64,000 bases of DNA from Prorocentrum cordatum (Eukaryota > Sar > Dinophyceae > Prorocentrales > Prorocentraceae). The position numbers and the translations under genes were made by a program. Where the stretch lies: NCBI GenBank assembly GCA_963575745.1, contig CAUYUJ010005658.1, positions 1 to 64,000 on the forward strand. Reading direction: 5' to 3'. A model generated the notes under the pieces. That model searched no databases, was not told the origin of the DNA, and saw only the letters and a list, made by a program, of their open reading frames with translations. Below, in pieces: positions 47,214 to 59,046 of the stretch (the stretch's first letter is position 1; each line of letters opens with the position of its first letter).

Positions 47214-47820
47214 TCCCACCAGCCCTCTGGGCGTCGGTGGTTTAACGAGTTCCCTCTTCCACCCCTCCCTCTTCCCCCCTCGGGGAGGGGTTTACCCCTC
47301 CCCCTACCCCCTACCCCCTCCCCGCTGACCTGGACAGGGGGGTCCGCGGCGCGTTGGGGCGCCCAAGGTCGACCCCTGGGAGGGCTAAAATTCGACACCC
47401 CTCACGAGGATCGTGGCTCCTGAGGGGGGGGGCTGTAATTAAGGAACCCCCCCTTCGTTGATCGATCTCCTCCAAGATGGGTCCGAGGCCCCCCAAGACA
47501 AGAGGCCCCCTGGAGGCCCCCAAGAGACCCCCAAGGTGGGCCCAAGGGCCTTAGGGCCTAAGGGGCCCCAAGAGACCCCCCAGAGGCACCTAAGAAACGC
47601 CCAGGAGGCCCCAAGAAGCGCCCAGGAGGCCCCCAAAGGCCCCAAGATGGCCCCGAGGCCCCAAGAGGCCCCCAAGAGGCCCCAACCAAAGAGGATCCCG
47701 AACGGCCCACAGAGGCCCCCCCGAGGCACCCAAGACGCCGAAAAGCCCCTCAGGACGACCCTCTACTCGCCTGGGCGTCGTTTCTGGACGGGCTGGCGGG
47801 GATGCGTGAAGCATCTAGAA
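47214..47820 (+). repeat. R1 dispersed repeat, copy B
   Basis: Same landmarks and spacing as 37331-37893, ending GTTTCTGGACGGGCTGG then GATGCGTGAAGCATCTAG. From 46680 to 47210 no gene is seen upstream of the methyltransferase start. Confidence 0.85.
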
Positions 47821-48397
47821 TCTAGAATTCACCTCGTTACTCTTGGGCGCCCACCCCCCGCAACCGAGTCTCGCTGCGTTTCTCCTTCTGGCCACGAACA
47901 CCCCCGTGCACCGCGTCAAATCCTTGGCCCAACGGGTCGGGGGAAGGCGGGCGTGGGCGCCGTCGAAAACCTCAGGGCGGGGGGAAGAGAAACCCGCCAT
48001 CGTCGGCGTGTGCGCCGTCAGCGACAGCCGGCGCGCACATCGCGATGCCGAGCGCTGGCGATTTACATGTCCATCGAACGGGAGCGACTGCAATCTCATG
48101 TGAGCACCGTTCGTGCAATCTTTTGATGCTCTCTCAAAAACTGGCTGGCTCAATGACCTCGCATTGACATTGAAACGGACGCAGCTTGATGGCTCGATGG
48201 CACGCGCAAGCGCGCATGCGCCCTCGGACCAGGAGAGGTCGTCAATCGGGGGGGGCGGGGAGGGAGGGGAGAAGGTCTCAGCCGGAACGATTCGATCCCA
48301 AATCGGCCGCAAGGCCCAAACGCGGGGGGACGGGGGGGGAGGCCGCGAGGCGGGAGCGGATAAGAGACGAGGAGAGCCACATCACTACTACAATGAA

Positions 48398-49648
48398 TCC
48401 CACCAGCCCTCTGGGCGGATGTGGCTGGGCCTAGGGCGCTTATGTGTCCAACCTCTCCCTGCTCGGGAGGAGGTTTACCTCCCCCCTCCCAGCCTCTGGA
48501 CGGGCTCCGCCGCGAGGTGTCGCAAGGTCCTTTTGGGCTCAATATGCCCCCAAAGTCCAAGGGCCCTAGAGTCCTAGAGGGCCTCAGAATTCCCGAGATG
48601 GCCTCCAAGATGGCCCAACATGCCTCAAACTCAAGCTGGCTCAAGATAGCCTCCGACGCGCATCCAAGAGGCTCCAAGACGGCTCCAATACGGCTTCAAG
48701 CGCCCTCCAAGGTCTGCAAGGGCGCCCCCCCCCAAGAAACCAAAATGAATCCAACACCTTGGAAAAACCCATGTGTTTCGCCATAGCGGCATAGCGCTTT
48801 TTCGCTTCCGATGGGCTCTTGGGCAAGGCGTCAAGATGGCCCCTGGATGCCCCCAACATGGCCCAGTGGCTAGAGCCCCAAAAGGCGCCCGAGAGGGCCC
48901 CAGGAGCCAAGAGCGCCCCAAAGCGCTCCAGGAGCGGCCTAGGGCCTAGGGCCTAGGGCTAGGGCCTAGGGCCTAGGAGGGGCTCAAAACGGCATTTCTG
49001 AGCCCCCGAGAGGGGGCGGCCCGAATTGAGACCCACCCTCTTTTTGATCCATGTGGCCTAAGACCTAAGACGGCCCCAACCCCCCAAATAGCCCCAAGAC
49101 GCCCAGAGCCTCAAGAGGGCCCCAAGAAGAGAACCTCAAGGGAGCCCCAGAAAGAGCTTCAGGAGGGCCACGAGAGAACCCAAGAGTAGAGGTAGAGAGC
49201 CCCAAACTGGCTCCAAGCTTCGACGCGCAAGCGACCTCACTAACAACTCGGTGCAAGAGCTGACCTCGCCGCCCCCCCCCCCCTCCCCCAGAAGGGTCTC
49301 AAGAGGGCTACAATACCCACACAAAACCAAAGAAGGTCCCAATGATGCTCCAAGAGGACCCCAGAGGGCATATGGTGGCATAGCGCCAAAACAGCATTCC
49401 GAGTCATCGAATCACCCCTCAAATCTCATCGAAACACCATCGTAGCTTGCACCGCTTTCCATCTTAAGTTTCAATGCGGGCAGCAACCCCGAAGACGGCT
49501 GCGCGACTGCATCATCCAGCCGCCCCTGATTTACAACCCCCTCTGCCGATCGTTTCTGGATGGGATGCGCGGTGGCACGCGGCCCCAATCAGACTTTTAT
49601 CTCCCAGAATGATTGAGATTTGACCTGGAAGGTGAAAGTGTGACATCA
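48398..49648 (+). repeat. R1 dispersed repeat, long copy C
   Basis: Begins TCCCACCAGCCCTCTGGGCG like copies A and B, then follows the long copy D through CATCGTAGCTTGCACCG, CGTTTCTGGATGGG and GAAAGTGTGACATC. It therefore links the short and long forms as one family. 49650-50410 shows no gene I can support. Confidence 0.85.
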
Positions 49649-50413
49649 GATCTGATATCTGATAGCAGCTAAGGCGAAGAGTCTGAGGCTGAAGGCGGGT
49701 TGGGGGATTACGAAATGAAAGCAAAGTGCGAGCGTTCGGCCGACGCGCGACTCGAACTCCCCACTCGCCACCTACTGGCGGAACCGCCAATCGCCAATGG
49801 CGAGCGCTGCTCTGAACGACGATGTGTCCGGGCAGGGCTGTGTCGAGGACAAGTATGACTGTAGAAACGTTTACTAACTATTTGATGCACTATCAACCCC
49901 TGTGCTTGGAACGTTGAATGCGAGCGATACGCGTGACTGCCATCGACAACTTAATGCCTGATCAAAGGAGGCGCCCCTGAAAATGGATAACCTATGCGAT
50001 GTTGAGACAGACGGGCCCATCCCGAAATACCGCGCCCGACAATTCACGCTCTGAACGATGGCCTGAATGGAAATGTGGCCCCCAGAGAACACGGCAGAAT
50101 GTCCCGACCCTCGCCCGCCCCCTCCCCCCTCCCTCCTGACTCGTGAAATCCTGGGCCCCTCTCTTCATGCCCCCTTCCCCTCCAAGTCCAACTCACCTCC
50201 AAGTCACCCTCTCTGATCCAATGGGAAATTCTGCTGTGCCCAGAGACCTTCGCATGAGAAAAAAAGAAACCTCGAAATGAACATTGGCATATGGCATGTT
50301 GCCTTGACACACAACACGCAGCAAGCGAGCAAGTATCGGCGCACGCGATGTCCAACAAGGAAGTCCACTGGCGGCCTGGCCGCCGCCAATCTTAAAAAAA
50401 AACAGCTACCAAC

Positions 50414-53400
50414 TCAAGCAGCGTCTAGCTCTGCGTCGGACATGGGCGCATACAACCGAGGGTACTCCTCAAGGACGTGCCGTGACCTGGCTCGATCCCC
50501 AGGCGGTATTGCCCGACCCACAATCAGCCATTGCTTGATTTGCCGCAAACACAAGTCACTGGTCAAAGCTGAAGGCCCTTTCCCAAAAGTAAGTTGTTTC
50601 TTGCACGTGAGGTCTGAACCCAAGTCGCGGTGTCTGGCGCAAGTGGCTCCCCACCCAATCTGGGCGCCCTTGGAGAATACACCTGCGATCTGCCAACCTC
50701 GCCAATCGAAGCCGCGACGCTCGCCGCCCCGGCCGTGGCCTTGGCCGCCCCCGCCGACGCCCCCAGGATGGGGCGCAGGTGGCGGCGGCGGCGGAGGCGC
50801 GGCGCCATCTGGGCAGCCCTCGCCGCCTGCGTCGCCGCCTGGAGCGCCGCCTCCCTCGACGTCGCCGCCACTCTCGCTATCGCCTTCGCCGAAGTTGTCT
50901 GGGTCCCAGGGGTCGCCTTCCTGAAGATCCATGATGCCCCCGTCGTCGACAAGAACGTCGCCGTCGCCCTGCCTCTCCAGCTGTTCAAAGTCGACCAGCG
51001 GTGCTGCGTTGGCGGGCCCCGCCTCCAAGCAAGGAGCAACGGCTGGTCGTCTCTTATTGGGCGGCGTTTTCCTGCGAAGCCGCCGGCGAGGGCCCCCCCA
51101 AAACTCGAACGACGAACCATCGACCTCCTCGACCTCCAGGCCAACTGCAGGCGCGAAGGACAGCCGCGCAGAGTCCCCGTCGAAGATTCGGTAGAGAGTG
51201 CATCCAAACGGATTGTCTGCATCCAGCAGGGCGCATACTTGCCACAAATCCCACCACCACTCTGGGCTTGGAGCGCGAGTGATTACGGTTAGCCCGCTCA
51301 ACTCCTTCCTCCCTTTCGGGCTTAAGTCTAAAGGGGGGGGGGGGGGCCTGTGAGGCGTTGGAACGCGCCCTGCCCATGGGGGGGGGCCAATGATAGCCGC
51401 GCCGAGGACCGCGACCTCGACAAGGGCCAAGGGCAAGGGCACCTTCAATGCAAGCCCTCGTTTTGATCGATGGCCTCCAAGATGGGCCCAGGGCCCAGGG
51501 GGCCTAATTCCCAATGCGCAATGCCCCATCGAAAAGATCCAAGAGCCCAAGAAAGCCCCCATACCCAATAACCATCTGCAAATCCCCAAAGACTTAGTGA
51601 CTAAGAGCCCTCTGAGGAAGCGATAGGCCCTTAGGCCCAAACAAATAAGACTTCCAACGGAAATCACTCGCATTGCTTCCTCGATGCTTCCCACGGCTTT
51701 CCGAAGGATGGGGATGTCTTGAGGGGCTGGCTCCTCCTCCGCCTCCTTCCGTTTCCGCCTCTGGGCACCCTCCTCTGTCCTCCTCCTGTCACCTCCTCCT
51801 GTCTCTGCCTGTGCTTTTCTTCCACTCCACCTCTCTCCATCTCCTCGTGTATCCTCCTATCATGTCTGTTCTTATCCATATATATAATCTATATACCATA
51901 TAATAATATAGTATATATCAGGAGGATGGAACCCTCCTCCTGATCCTCGTCAACCCTCTCTCTCCCCCCCTCGCGCATCCACGGCCTGTGGCGAAAACGG
52001 CGACGGGCAACCACAGAACCGCGGGGGCAGCGGACGAGGGAATCCAGACCTCAGACTCTTCGTTCGACGGCTGCATAGTAGAAGGCGTAGGCAGGCGGGG
52101 ATTCGCAAAGCGAGAATGATTACAAATCCCAAGGTGCGGCGAATCGCCGCCGTTGAAATCCAGACACTGACGACCGAACTCTGCAGCGTAATCTGCCAAG
52201 TCCTGGTGTGTGGTCGGCGCGAGGGGAGCGAGGTCCATGCGCATGCTGTTCAAATTTGCGTGACTTACGTGCCACCAAGAATATATGTTCATATCATGGT
52301 TCCGTATCAAAACTACTAGAAGGCCAAGTTCGTAAAGGCGACGAGGTTCAGCATCTTTCTCAGTAAGAGCACGCCTATGGTATTGAGCAAATGCGGCGGC
52401 CATGTCAATGCGCGTCTGGCCGACATCACCGCAAAGACAAAATCCAGCATAAAAGCAGAGTCTCATTTTTTGTGCTGGCTCTCGGTGTGGCTCATCGGCT
52501 GCCAGTAACGGCATGTGCCGCTTCTGCCACGCCTCAACTAAATATTGCAATTCTACAGCCTCGTGACACAAGACGCGGCAGACAATTTGCTCAACTGGGG
52601 GGAGCCATTCCACAATCACATATGGCAATACAGAGTCGACGAAAGTAACCATGGCACCGTGATCTGGGTTGCACGCGGGAACGTCGCCAGGCACGGACCC
52701 CCTCCGGCTGAGCGACCACTCAGTAAAACGCTGGGCTGCCAAATGATCGGCTTGCCTGGCCAAAACAGATTCACGGCGCGACGCCCGGGCGGCTTCTGTG
52801 GCCAAGACCACGGCGCCCTGTAGGCCACCTGCGGGGACGATGGCGTCATTGCCATGGGCCTCGGGCCGAAAAGATAGATGGCCAAACGCGCTGGCGCCGT
52901 GGGCTGAAGAGACCTTGCCCATTTGCCCTTGTCGAACGAATCTCTGCAAAACTGCGCCGCCCTCCTGCGTCACTGAGCGTCGGTGTGCGTGCGCAGCTTG
53001 AAAAACAAGCCGCCTCGTATCTTTCGTCCACCTCTTGCCCACCAAGTAATCTCGCATCAACGCTCGGCCGACGCCGCCGTAACCTCGAAGCAGGAGGAGA
53101 CCCGACATCTGAAAGCTTGCAGACCCCTGTTTTTACTTTTAGCTAAGTAGCTGCCTACACTCAGAACGCGCGAAACCATCGCTGGGAAGGGTGATGGAAT
53201 GAGGCCGCTATATCAATTTAATGCTGGCGGGGGGTGGGGGGCGCGGGGATGGCGGGTGAACGGCGGAGATGCAACCGCAATTCGACCCGCGCAACCAAAG
53301 TTCGACCCATGAGTTCCAACGCCAGAATCCAAGACTAAATCCCGTGTGGCTGCGAGCTCGCTCCCCTTGAAAATGCGCTCGTGAATGCATGCCGCATCGC

Positions 53401-56400
53401 GGCTGGCCTGGCCCGGCATGACCACGCGTGAATCTACCTCTCTCCAAGGCGGGCGAGCACCAACTGAGACTAACAAATTGAGCTCTCCCTGGAAGGGGGG
53501 GGGCGGGGCAAGGGGGGTGGATTTTCCATCGGGGCCCCCGTGGGCCTGTTCTGGCTCGCTTCGATGTCGGCCGCAAGCCCTGGGATTTCAGCTCCTTGCG
53601 AATGATCTTCGCTCTCCTCTGAGGGTCTGTCGGCAAGGCTTTCCTCCTGCGAGGTCTCCTCTTCTGCTGCTCTGGTGGCCGCTTCACCTGCCGAGCCAAC
53701 TGGACCAATATTCTCTCGCGGCGGAGCCTGTGGGCTGGGGGGGTAGCGAAATTTCAGAACCTCTCGGCCATCTAAAAATCTAAGTTACTACCCCCGATGC
53801 CCCGATATACCGCAACGAACTGATGGGCGGCAAATCGGAATCACAACAACGCGACGAAACCGACGCCAAGTTGATTATGTGTTGTTTTGTGTGCGGGGGG
53901 GTCCTTGACTAAAGACTTGACAACGAGAGCTGCCTGCACCCCCCTCCAAGAGACGAGAGTTGCTTACCCTTCCCTCGTGGCGAGGGGACGCCTTTCCCTC
54001 GTCGTCATCGGCGTGGCCATCATCATCATCATCATCATCAGCATCATCATCATCAACAACATCGCCATGGCCACCGTCGCCTCCGCAATTTGCATCGTCA
54101 CCCTCAATATAGCCATTATCATGACCATCACCGCCACCATCATCACAATCGTCACTGTCCTCATCATCATGGCCATCCTCTCCACATGTTCACCCTCGTC
54201 CTCACCGTCCTCATTGTCAGAATCAGAATCACCACCACCATCATCATCATCGACTTCGTCTGCCCCCCCCCCCCCCCTACCCTACACTGAGGCCCTACAC
54301 TCCAACACTCTACGCCTACTCTTGGTTAGCATATGTCATATGTCAATGTCATACGTGGCGGCCGCCAGATTCTAAGTTAATGCGCCGCAAGGCCCTGGCC
54401 CTCTGAAAGCCCCAAAGACGACAGGGCTCGACATGAACCAAGTCCCAGAGAGGGCGGTGTCAACTGATTCAAACAACCCTGAGCCTGAGCAGAAAGAAAT
54501 CCGAAGACGCCTTGCAGAATGGGATGGCGTTGGTCTGCGCCTTGCGCGCAACGCGGCGGCACGACGCGTTGCGGCACTCTATCTTACCGATGTCTGTCTC
54601 TGACGACTGGTTGACAGCAGAAAGCGTCGCCTGGCACTCTGCGCCATTCAAAAGGTCTGCCGACGGCCAGGTGGCAAGCACGCCCTTGGATGAAAGCCGA
54701 CGTCTGAAATGCCACTGTCTTTCTCGCGATGACCCCGATCTCCCCTTTGAGAGCACGAAACAGGCAAGGGGGGGGGCAAAACAACTCTAAAGTCTAACAT
54801 CTCACGTCTAACGAGCCTTAGCTCCACCAAAGCCCAAGCCTCGAACCCCGACGAAAACTTTGACTCCGGTGAGCGCCCCCCCCCTCCCCCCCCCGCCAAA
54901 GCCGACCCCCCTGGGGCCCCTGGGGCGCCCTGGCCAGAATCAGCGGCATTTCAAACGTCCACCTTCGCCCAACTCTCCAAGAGACATCCGCCAACTGCCT
55001 CCTGGACGATCTGAGCCGCCGCGGACGAGTCCACCAGACACTCGAAGATCCGATAGGGAAAACCACACTGTGGTCGATGCATAAGGTGACGAATGCCAGC
55101 AGCGGCGCGAATCAACATTGCCCAAGCCAACGCGTGGAATCGGTGGGTCTGGCTCGGCTCTGGCAAGACCAACCAAATGTCGCTATCAAACAACATGCCA
55201 CGGACATCACTGAAGAATGGCAAAGTAACTTCCCCGTGGTGGGCTTCCAACAACCGACCGCTCAAGAAACCAGTTGTTACCCCCTCTTGCCTGGCACGGA
55301 CATCTGTGCCCATCCCTGAACGCTTCAAGAGCCGATCGGTAAGCGTGACCATGGGTTGGACGCACAAGCGCGTCACCATCGACCACGGACCTGGAGCCTG
55401 CACAGAAAACCTCCGAGCACACCCGCGGTTCGCCTTATTGTATGCAGCCCAATCCAAGGCCCCGTCCTTCATGAAATCCGATTTCTTCGGCTCGGCTCCG
55501 GCCGACAAGACGTCGTCGACCGATAGATCAAAATCGGTCTCCAAAGCACCTGTGTCCAACATCGGCGGGGCGGGCTTCCCGCTGACGAGAATAGTCCACA
55601 CGGCCACGACCTGTGTCAACAGAGAATGGCACGACGCCAACAACCCAACACTGTTCAATGTCGAGTGGCTGCGCAACCATCGAGTCCGTGGAAATCCACC
55701 GCCGCGCCCTGCGGCGCAGAGTGGGCGCGTCCTCGGGTCCTGCGGCAGCCCGTAGCCGCAGCCATAATAGCCCATAGCCATAGCCCATAACCTGTGAAAC
55801 AGCCGCGATCCTCACCCCTGAGGGGCCCATTTGGGCCAAGCCTTTGGGGTTCTCAAACCGAAGATTCTGAAATCTACTGGACCTCGGCACCGCCCGCGGG
55901 CACTTACCACGCGACTTTGGGGGCAGCTGTTTTCTGACACCCCTCGCGCGGATCAGGGCCCCCGAGGGCGAGCGGGAAAGGCTTCGAAGACCCTGCCCCC
56001 TCCTGCTCCAGATGGCCCCCCAATAATAAACGAATGGACCCAAGAAGATCCAAGAAGCCAAAAGCCAAAATATCCAAGAAGCCCCGAACATGCAAAGATC
56101 CAGCTGCCCCCTCCCAGGAGGCCCCAAGGTCTGAGAAGCTTCGAAGTTGGTTCCTGGATGCCCAAAAAGTGAACCACGATGTCCCCAAAAAACATCCACG
56201 GAGCCCCTGGCACGGTGGCGGGACAGGATGCCGAAGGCCACTCGATAAAGGAATTGCGTATGGGAACAACGCCGCGCTAACTTCATCGGCCCAATCAGTT
56301 ACACTGTACTCGTCTGTGCCAGTGCACCATGTGATGTGCCAATCATGCAAATCTCCAGTCAACAAAGTGTCCAATTTCACGTAACGTATCCGGTCGCATG

Positions 56401-57796
56401 CCTTAGTCTTGTCCAAGAATAAATCGAGCACTCTGCGCTTGTACACTGCATGAGGATCACTCTCAGGAGGGGGGGCAACTGGATAAGGACTAACGCGGCC
56501 AAGGAGCACGTGCCGCAGCGCAGACCTGAATTTCGAAATGGCCCCTGGAGCTCGTTGTGCTAACGACAACGCAACCATCCCTGAAACGAACATTTTCACT
56601 GGCTGGTACTGACGGCACTGAACGGTGTTGCCGATGTGCAAATCACATGGTATAGCGAGGCGGGTCACCGATGCAGAATCATTCGCAAGAATTGCTTCGG
56701 CTTTCCAATTGTTCGCTCCACGATCACACGTTGCGCAATCAAATGAGAAATCTGATTTCGATCTCAACGAGTCGAACATAGGAATCGTCATCTGTTCGCG
56801 AATGAATCTCATGAGAACTTCAGCGGTGACATGATCGGCCTGTTGCAATGGGTTCGGAATTGGGACGGACAAGTTGAATATTCGATGGCTGACGTAATCC
56901 AAGAAAATGAACGACACGCGGAGATCTGACTGTATGACTTTGCATGTCTGCTTGTGTGTTCGCTTCTGTTGTTTGTTGTGCTTCTCATCTGTGTCAGCAT
57001 CGCCCGGTGGTTCTGGCAACGCAACTTCCAAGAACTGTCGCACGCATTCTGACATGTTTGGACTCTGAAACGTCAGAGGCGTCTCGTCGTAAGACATGAA
57101 TGTACCAACCGATATCATTTTTATTTGGGACCTGTTCACCAAATATAAAAAATGAGAACACAAACTGCTGAGAAAAGTGCGGATTCCATAATGTGCGACC
57201 GCCGCCATCTGAATCGGCAAATTGGTGGCGTCTCTTCGGGGCACGCTAAGTAATCTCGCATCGACGTCCACTGCAGCAGCTGGGCGACCGACGTCGCCGA
57301 GGAAATAATCAACAAGTTTCATGGTGTGCTCTGTAGGCTCCAAACTGCGATCGCTGAACAAGGAGGCAAATGTCCGATGCACCAACTCGCCTGCAGGCCG
57401 CATCAGATCCAGGAGACCACCCTCGCCCGGGGCCGAGAGATATTGCTGTGGAGTCCGAGGGATTAGAAGGCGCGGGCTTCCAGGGTCACCATCTGCATTT
57501 GCAATGGGAGGCCGACCCCTGCGGGCCAAGGGCGCAACGATGCGCGGGCCCGGGCTGGAGGGCCCCCTCGGCCTCGGAACCAGTGCGCCAATCGGGCTCG
57601 AGTTCAACCATCCCGTCGGCTCGGCAGGGCTCAGTGAGGAGAGGCGCGGCAGTGAGTGGGCTGGCGACGAGAACTCTGCGCCTGGCAACGGCAACGGCGA
57701 AGGTCGCCCGACATCTGACGCCGTGGGCGATGCTGGGGCCCAAGGGTCTGGGCTGGCCTCGCCAATCCACGCACGGGGCTGTGGGGAATTCATCAT
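50414..57796 (-). CDS. Transposase-derived (hAT-like) multi-exon protein
   Basis: Exons on the minus strand: A 57796-56242; B 55708-54963; C 54684-54485; D 53727 to about 53545; E about 53108 to 52120; F about 51300 to 50414 (TGA). Joins A-B (GT-AG, phase 1), B-C (GT-AG) and C-D (GC-AG, phase 2) keep frame; D-E and E-F are approximate. The first in-frame ATG is 57796. In exon A, SYDETP (Asp 237), TCDRGANN (Asp 358) and, 26 residues on, CDLH (384-387) fit the D...D...CxxH order of hAT-type RNase-H transposases; IECRNASCRR in exon C might carry the acidic third residue. Exon D is Arg/Lys-rich (KRRPRRRKALP), and F ends with WGATCARH and CKKQLTFG. From memory this matches a highly multi-copy uncharacterised dinoflagellate family. 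R1 pieces lie in introns A-B and E-F. The hAT link is inference. With six exons and no terminal repeats seen, it could be a domesticated gene. Confidence 0.6.
51310..51640 (+). repeat. R1 fragment F in the intron between exons E and F
   Basis: GGCGTTGGAACGCGCCC and TTTTGATCGATGGCCTCC match the R1 landmarks GGCGCGTTGGAGCGCCC and GTTGATCGATCTCCTCC. Confidence 0.5.
54012..54262. repeat. (ATC)n microsatellite in an intron
   Basis: Imperfect ATC/CAT triplets within the intron between exons C and D of the hAT-like gene. Confidence 0.9.
55920..56200 (+). repeat. R1-like fragment in the intron between exons A and B
   Basis: GACACCCCTCGCGCGGATC matches the R1 landmark GACACCCCTCACGAGGATC, followed by CCAAGAAGATCCAAGAAGCC. 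Confidence 0.5.
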
Positions 57797-57810
57797 GCAA
57801 TTGTGAAACA

Positions 57811-57825
57811 CTTGAACAGAATGGC
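57811..57825 (-). other. Relict spliced leader upstream of the hAT-like gene
   Basis: Minus strand GCCATTCTGTTCAAG against GCCATTTTGGCTCAAG of the spliced leader: 13 identities with one gap. It ends 14 nt before ATG 57796. Confidence 0.5.
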
Positions 57826-58221
57826 CCTCCCGGACAAAGAGGGGGGGGAGGGCGCTATCTGCTATCTATCCGCTGTATGCTCGACTCTATGCCATATATG
57901 CTCTATATTATACGATATACTATAGACTCTATGCCGCCGCGACCGCAGGCGGCTGTCGGAAATCGCCGGACATGGGAGTGACGCTGGGCCGCTGCATTCC
58001 AATCATCCAACGACTCTGTCGCCAAATGCAAGAGCTCCACGCCATGCGCGACGCGCCGACATCCTCGCGCCCACGCAGAACAAACTGGGGAGGATCATAG
58101 ATTATAATATAGTAAGCGAGCAGCGCGGTTACTTCACTCATCCTGTGCTCTCGCTTGAAACTTCCTCACAATTACCCGAGCCATTTACACCCGCGCCTCT
58201 GCGTTGGAACATTTGCGTTAT

Positions 58222-58656
58222 ATGACGACGGTGGATGCGACGCCGACGAAATCAACGACAACGACTCGGGACTTGGAAGACGACGGGCAAAACGAACGCG
58301 ACAGAACCCCTGATGCGAGCGAAACCCCCGAGGGCCAATGCAGCTAGACTCTAGCTGCATTGGCCCTCCTAGCCTCTAGCTGCTAGAGGCTAGGAGGACC
58401 GAGACGCGATGAACAGGAGGAAGAGGACAACGAGACGGAAGAGGGAGAAGGTGAAAGGCACGGTCGGTCGCGGGGGCACGAAACGCCCCGCCTGCAAATT
58501 GAAGGCCTCCTGGAAGAACGCGACGACGACGTCGACGATGACGAATCAAAGAACGAACGCGGTCACGCTAGCGAGGGTGAAGACGACGCTGACGGCCCAT
58601 GCGACGACGGCGGCGGCGACGCAATCATCGTCGTACCCTACTCCGTACTCATATGA
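58222..58656 (+). pseudogene. Acidic ORF interrupted by a double-palindrome insertion
   Basis: From ATG 58222 the frame reads MTTVDATPTKSTTTTRDLED then ERDRTPDASETPEG; after the insertion (58334-58397) the same frame resumes with RRDEQEEEDNETEEGEG, continues Asp/Glu-rich (EERDDDVDDDESKNERG), and ends AIIVVPYSVLI at TGA 58654-58656. The insertion holds two in-frame TAG codons. Without it the ORF would be about 120 residues. No domain; acidic disordered protein. Plus strand, opposite to its neighbours. A rival upstream frame (YDDGGCDADEINDNDSG) is also open, so the N-terminal part is less certain. Confidence 0.45.
58330..58397. repeat. Two adjacent perfect palindromes
   Basis: Palindrome 1: 19-bp arms at 58330-58348 and 58350-58368 (GAGGGCCAATGCAGCTAGA). 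Palindrome 2: 16-bp arms at 58365-58380 and 58382-58397 around CTAGCCTCTAGC. GAGG at 58330-58333 and 58394-58397 could be a 4-bp target duplication. Confidence 0.9.
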
Positions 58657-58919
58657 AAATGTGCATGTCTTCATGTTACACATACATCGTTCCCTTTCGT
58701 TATATAATGTAGTTCCTGTCATCTCTCGTTCTTTCTCCCTCGCTCTCTGTCTCCCCCCCATCGCCTTCCCCATCCCCGCTGAGGGTTCGAGGGCGAAAAG
58801 ACGGGGGCGTGGTCTGAGACGATCCGTTGTCGAAGACAATCATTGCATGTGTTCCGGGCAAGACCTGGCGGATAGACGTTGAAAGGGCATGCGCTGCGTG
58901 AAGAAATAGATGCGCATCA

Positions 58920-59046
58920 GAACCAATTCCTTACACATCTACAATATATCAGAAAATGCATGTTGAAATATTGTACATATTTTGTACATTATTTGTACAT
59001 TTTTTTACATATCTGATTTATATTTTTTCATATTTTTTTCACATTC
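58920..59046. repeat. AT-rich tract with TTGTACAT repeats
   Basis: TGTACATATTTTGTAC and TTTGTACATTTTTTTAC words in a strongly AT-rich stretch, just downstream of the Gag-like ORF; it could be its 3' UTR or an insertion scar. Confidence 0.7.

Noticed and set aside
53208-53476. Extra exon reading LVSVGARPPWREVDSRVVMP
   Set aside because: Protein-like, but it does not join exons D and E in frame with clear splice sites; left as intron sequence.
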